Assembly: GCA_030407085.1 (NCBI GenBank) | Contig: CM059584.1 | Coordinates: 100,377,001-100,441,000 of the forward strand | Direction: 5' to 3' | Origin: Trichopria drosophilae | Lineage: Eukaryota > Arthropoda > Insecta > Hymenoptera > Diapriidae | DNA: 64,000 nt | In this document: positions 59,727 through 64,000 of the stretch, in pieces | How the letters are laid out: each line of letters opens with the position of its first letter | Numbering within the stretch: the stretch's first letter is position 1 | Position numbers and translations under genes: made by a program | The notes under the pieces: model-generated | The model's database searches: none | What the model was told of the DNA's origin: nothing | Seen by the model: only the letters and a program-made list of their open reading frames with translations

Positions 59727-60295
59727 GTGATATACACACGATATTTTTCGATATACTATGCGTCAAATTTTGATTTTACGCACCGTTTTTAATGCGTCAA
59801 ATACGATTTTACGCACTACTGCTGACCGGGGCTCTCTCGGGCTGCCCGGCTCCGCCGTCACACACGTGCGTAACATCATATTTGACCCACAAAAAATGGC
59901 GCACAAATTTTACGCATAGCATATCGAAATAGTTATTTTCGTGACAAGTGCGTAAAATCAACTTTTACTCCCGCAGGCAATCCCGTGCACGAGGGACGGC
60001 GAAGCAAAAATAGTTTACGCACATGTAACGAACAAAATTTTTCGTCATAGTGGGTATAAAATTCGAGTTTACACTTCGAATTTGCAACTCGAAAGGTTAG
60101 GAAATGTGACAGATATTTTACTCCCGCAAATTCTGGAGTAAAATCGAATTTTACGCGCACTATGACGAAAAATATCGTTCGACACGCGTTAGTAAGAATT
60201 CGATTTTACGCACCGGCCTATCTAATCGCATGTTAAAAACGGTGCGTAAAATCGTATTTTACGCACTAGTATCGAAAAATACTATTTCGTCACAT
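59727..60295. mobile_element. Foldback element with TTTTACGCAC subrepeats
   Basis: The left side TATTTTTCGATA, TGCGT, GATTTTACGCACCGTTTTTA has its complement at the right side (TAAAAACGGTGCGTAAAATC, TATCGAAAAATA). An inner pair TTTTTCGTCATAGTG with CACTATGACGAAAAAT lies between them. TTTTACGC or its complement occurs about ten times in both orientations. A GC-rich insert (GACCGGGGCTCTCTCGGGCT) sits near 59820. There is no coding frame; the ends are approximate. Confidence 0.7.
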
Positions 60296-61460
60296 CCTTA
60301 CATAAAAAACCGCGCCATTATAATGTATGTAAAGTACACGGAGCGTGCAAAATCGGGAAATAGGAGCAGCGGGCGCGAAAACCCGAAAAGCGCCCCCTGG
60401 ACCATACAAGACACACGTGCTGAACAAGTTTCATGTCGCACGCTTTACCGGCAAACGCATATAAACACGCAGTTTGAAATTATGTACTTTTTAGAACGTA
60501 ATTTTAAAAACCGAAAAACGAAAAATTGTGGCTCGGGCTCTGGTTCGAATACCCATGCTGAAAAGTTGGTTCGGCCTAAACAATTCCTATCGCAGCTATC
60601 CTCAAAGGGTCATAAGTCTGACAAAAATGTGGAGAAAAACGGCTTTATTTGTACAACTATTTAGCTTCAAAATTTGCAAACCGCGAAATCCCAGATACTC
60701 GTTTTCTTCAAATATATAGGTGATTGTAGGCGATTTACAATTTTTACAGCGATTTTTCGTTATTACCAGCGACAATTGACCTCCAATCGAAAAATGTTTT
60801 ATGAGAATATGGTAGGTATAAAAAAGGTCTACAATATTTGTATACATTATTTTTCATATAACCTCAAAGTTTCAGAAAAAAAATCGAAGAAACCGTGTTT
60901 TTTGTTTTTAATTTTTTTCGCGCTCAAAAATGATTTTTTTTCTTGAAATTTTTTGCAGACTTACCTTTTTTTGTTCTGAATAAGCTGTAATTTTTTGTAA
61001 TAATAATATTTATTCGTTTCTTTTTTAATGATTAAAAACCGATAAAAAACCTATATTTTCCAGTGAAAAATCTAATATTAAAACTGTAGATAATGCAGCT
61101 TTATTTCATGAAATTTGTTCGTTGAAATATCTACTTTTAGATGATATATGAATCAATTAACATTTCTATACAAAAAAGTGCAAAAAAACACGAAAATGTA
61201 AAAAACTAGATTTCCATTTATTTATTAACTGATAAAATACACAACGTAATTACACAATAAAACAAATTACGTAATAACAACAACTTTACAATAAAAGAAC
61301 TGCACGTGTTTCTTTCTTTTGAATATTAATGTTGAAAATTAAATTAATATTGATGTTGAAAATCGAGTTTTTTAGTTTTTCGTAAAATCTCTGGTAGACA
61401 TTTGACCAGGTTTTTGTTACACTTTCCTGTTTCCCTATAACTTGTAAAATAAATGATTTG
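60296..61460. other. Mixed stretch, no assignable gene
   Basis: A GC-richer part (60300-60620) contains TGGTTCGAATACCC, which looks like a lone B box but has no A box or tRNA fold. The rest is AT-rich. Frames of up to 144 codons have no family pattern. Confidence 0.35.
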
Positions 61461-61461
61461 G

Positions 61462-62891
61462 ACAGTGTAACGAGCCGTTTAACTCGACCGCGGGCGGAAG
61501 AGAAAGAGCGACGGAGAGAAAGAGGGCCGTTACGATATTTGTATCGACATGCTCAGCAAAATAACGAAGAAGATACCAAGGACGCGATGCGCGCTTTTTC
61601 CGGCCGGTCGGCCATTTTGGATCCCAAGCCCACGTGGGATCCGAGCGCGCATCAATGGACAGGCGCGCGCAATTACATGGCGCTGGCGCTGGTGCGCCTC
61701 TACCTGCGCAGAAGAGGTGCAACGGCGCCCTGGTCGCGCAACCTAGAAAGTGGGCAACAACGGGCCGAGTTCCGAGCTCGGAGCGCATGTGTCGCCGCAA
61801 TGGGGCGCAGGCGCTCCAAATTCAAATGAGGGGCGGGCTGTCAAACTCAAGTCGAGCAATGACATTCAAATGTTTGACAGTTCCCGTCCCGATTCTTAGG
61901 AAAAAAGGAACTCGGCGACATAACTGGACCTAGGGATACTTACCGATGTATTATAAGACCTGGTAAGTATCCCTCACAATCTCTCTTCTTCTGGACTTCC
62001 TTCTGGTAACTACGCCTGGAGGACACGCTGCCTCAACTACGGAGACCCTGGCTGCTCCGGATTAAAAGTGGGCCCACACTTCAACAGCCAGCACAAAAGT
62101 CGAAAATCCAATGGAGGCGGCGAGGATAACAAATTGACCAGAAGGATATCAAAGATCGACGACGGCACTCCGTTCGTCCCAGGTCACACGAGGCTGCCGG
62201 TCCTCTCCCTCGTGGTCGCGAGGAAGTGCGACACCTAAAGAGGTTCACCAGGTGACAGCAGCCGAAGTAGCAAAACTACGAGACGGATGGAGAACCGGAA
62301 CCAGAGGAAAGGACGCCGTAAGAAGAAAGAAGAACTAAATTTACGTAAGCCTCTTTCTCTTCCGTTCCGTTTAAAAAAGATAATATGAATATGTGCGTTT
62401 AATTCATTACGTTATGTAACAAAATGTTTATGTATATATGTTAATTTATTTATGTGTGTGTGAGTGTAAGTATGTATGTATTGAATGTGTGTTCGCGTTA
62501 ACTAATTTATTTATCCACGTAATTTATTTCGTTGACGAAATGACAATTTTTATTTATCTTGACTTCACACAATGTACCAACAAGTCGATAATATGTTTTA
62601 ATTATGACTCTTATTTTTTTTATATTTGCGCTTCGACTTCGAGAATGTTGGTATGAGTGTGATTCAGTGTTTTATGGACGAGTTCAATTATTTATAGAAT
62701 TCAAAGTCTCAAATATATTTTAATTGAATGACCGAATATAATTATGACTTGTATTCATTTCAGCACCTGATGATTCCGATCTATAATTTTAATATTTAAT
62801 AATGATATTGACTATAATTGACTTATTTATTTTTATATGTTTGGACGATTCGTAAAGATTTGACAAATTAGACACCGAATCGTTTCAACAG
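61462..62891 (+). mobile_element. Solo LTR, copy B (Ty3/Gypsy-like, 1422 bases)
   Basis: The LTR runs from TGTAACGAGCCGTTTAACTC (61466) to GAATCGTTTCA (62887). It is bordered by ACAG at 61462-61465 and 62888-62891, a 4-base target duplication. It matches copy A (minus strand, 33860-35267) along its length. Its first half is CpG-rich, so it gives frames of 65-123 codons on both strands that are not genes. A hairpin GGGATACTTACC with GGTAAGTATCCC at about 61933-61972 is absent from copy A. No gag, pol, primer-binding or polypurine sequence adjoins it. The copies differ at many sites, so they are old and independent insertions. Confidence 0.85.
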
Positions 62892-64000
62892 AAACTGGTC
62901 AGAAACTAGAATCATTTTCTACCAGGGATTTTACGAAATGAAATGTAAGAAATATTTCTAATAGTAAGTTTTTCTAATAGCAATACACCTGTAATTAATT
63001 TCGTATAATACTAATTAGTAGCCTCATTTATGTTCTTTCCGATTTGAGTATTGGCTGGGACCAAGATTTGGGCCCAAATTGAGACTGGTGAAATTTAATT
63101 GGAGCCCAGCAGGGTCTAGTCAATTTATCCGTGTAGGCATGTAGCACACGTCGTAAAATTTTGTTTCTTTGACGTTAAAATATTGCGTAATTCATATAGA
63201 CATTAAATAAATTTAAACATGTGATAAAGTTTAAATAACACCTAAATGCTTATTGTTTCTAATAACATGATATACAACATTTTGTAGGTATATTAATTTA
63301 AATTGTAGTTACAGTGAAAGTGAACATAATGTAATATAATTTTTATAGATTAAAATATTATGTGCAAAATTAGTACTTTCCCGATGTGCGTATTATTGAT
63401 ACAAATAAATATATAAATATTAAACGAAAGTTTACGAAAATATAATGAAAACGATTTAATCGAAAATTATTCTTTCGTATAATGGATAATTTAAAAAGAA
63501 TCCCCACCTAAGATTTCTTAAAGAACTGATTTTCATTTATGTTTTTCTTAGAACAGTTGTTATATAGGTTATTACTGCAAACATGCGTGTCGAGTCACTA
63601 AAGACATAAAAAATATGAGTGTAATTACAAAGTTAATGGATCCAAGTTGGAAGTCAGGACGAATTACTGCCACAGAAGTATTCACAAATTTATTCGAAAG
63701 TAACCGGAGGCCCTCAGACTAAAATTACTATACTTACAGATTTATACATATAACTTTCCAGGAACTTAGAAAGTTTCTGATTAAATATCTACCCGGAGTT
63801 TATGGTGCTGTCTTCGAAAGCTACTGGTACTTACATAATTGCTCTAAGAACTTATACAAAGTGAAGTTGCGAATAAATTATTTCATTGTAATACGTCTTA
63901 TATTATGATCGATTCATTTATTCTGTATCTTACTTTAATGAGTGGTATAAATAAATTGTATTTTTATATACAGACAAAAAAAACAAGCTTTTTTACTAGT
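62892..64000. other. AT-rich end of window with element fragments
   Basis: Immediately after the LTR, GAAACTGGTCAGAAACTAG and TTTCTACCAGGGA match an arm of the element at 16.7 kb, so the LTR landed in or beside such a copy. At 63060-63115 GATTTGGGCCCAAAT is a palindrome between GGCTGGGACC and GGAGCCCAGC, a probable small inverted repeat. The rest is AT-rich with no gene seen. Confidence 0.4.

Noticed and set aside
60536..60550. Lone B-box-like TGGTTCGAATACCC
   Set aside because: No A box upstream and no related copy in the window.
61435..61933. Arginine/alanine-rich frames of 99-123 codons on both strands
   Set aside because: They lie in the CpG-rich half of a solo LTR with defined ends and target duplication.
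1..64000. CRISPR arrays, phage or bacterial operons, rRNA genes
   Set aside because: No regularly spaced direct repeats, no long ribosome-binding-site-led frames and no rRNA-like segments are visible; the sequence is eukaryotic in character.

Overview
This window looks like gene-poor nuclear DNA from an arthropod, most likely an insect. It is strongly AT-rich, has no long open reading frames or operon-like layout, and carries a spliced immunoglobulin-domain exon. It also holds BEL/Pao, Ty3/Gypsy-like, LINE, Penelope-like and tRNA-SINE sequences plus many short inverted-repeat DNA elements. One TATA box with a suitably placed initiator fits an arthropod core promoter. I cannot name the species. 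The order Hymenoptera is only a guess, from GC-richer islands standing in very AT-rich introns.

Host genes. The only host coding sequence I can support well is a 123-base exon on the minus strand at 1405-1527. It encodes part of an immunoglobulin domain (Cys of strand B, Trp of strand C) and has phase-1 boundaries on both sides. The rest of the window is probably intron or intergenic DNA around large genes. On the plus strand there is a good TATA box (15521-15527) followed by an initiator-like site and a strong splice donor (putative leader exon 15555-15629). A possible non-coding internal exon lies at 27719-27798 and a possible first coding exon at 40064-40123. All three are predictions. GC-richer islands at about 5.4, 15.1-15.6, 21.2-21.7, 25.1-25.7, 39.9-40.2, 41.1, 43.2-43.6, 45.0-46.2, 51.3-51.7 and 58.6-59.1 kb are the best candidates for regulatory DNA or short exons.

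Mobile DNA. From left to right: a decayed LINE reverse transcriptase (7.4-8.4 kb); two copies of a GC-rich repeat (6.6 and 23.2 kb); two foldback elements side by side (19.9-21.0 kb); two tRNA-derived SINEs (21.9 and 49.2 kb); TTAA-flanked long inverted-repeat elements (25.8, 31.0 and 52.1 kb); a family of TA-flanked elements with CAC...GTG ends, several nested inside one another (30.2, 30.9, 41.7, 44.1, 46.8 kb); two solo LTRs of one 1.4-kb family in opposite orientation (33.9-35.3 and 61.5-62.9 kb), each with a 4-base target duplication; a deleted BEL/Pao element (36.05-38.63 kb) with a MITE in its 5' LTR, itself sitting inside an older inverted-repeat element; and a nearly perfect 117-base-arm palindrome at 54.0-54.3 kb with a 14-base target duplication and a Penelope-like hammerhead core.

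The clearest message is layered insertion. At least four insertions can be read base by base, because an empty site, a paired arm or a target duplication is preserved. I see no CRISPR array, no prokaryotic system and no rRNA or functional tRNA gene.
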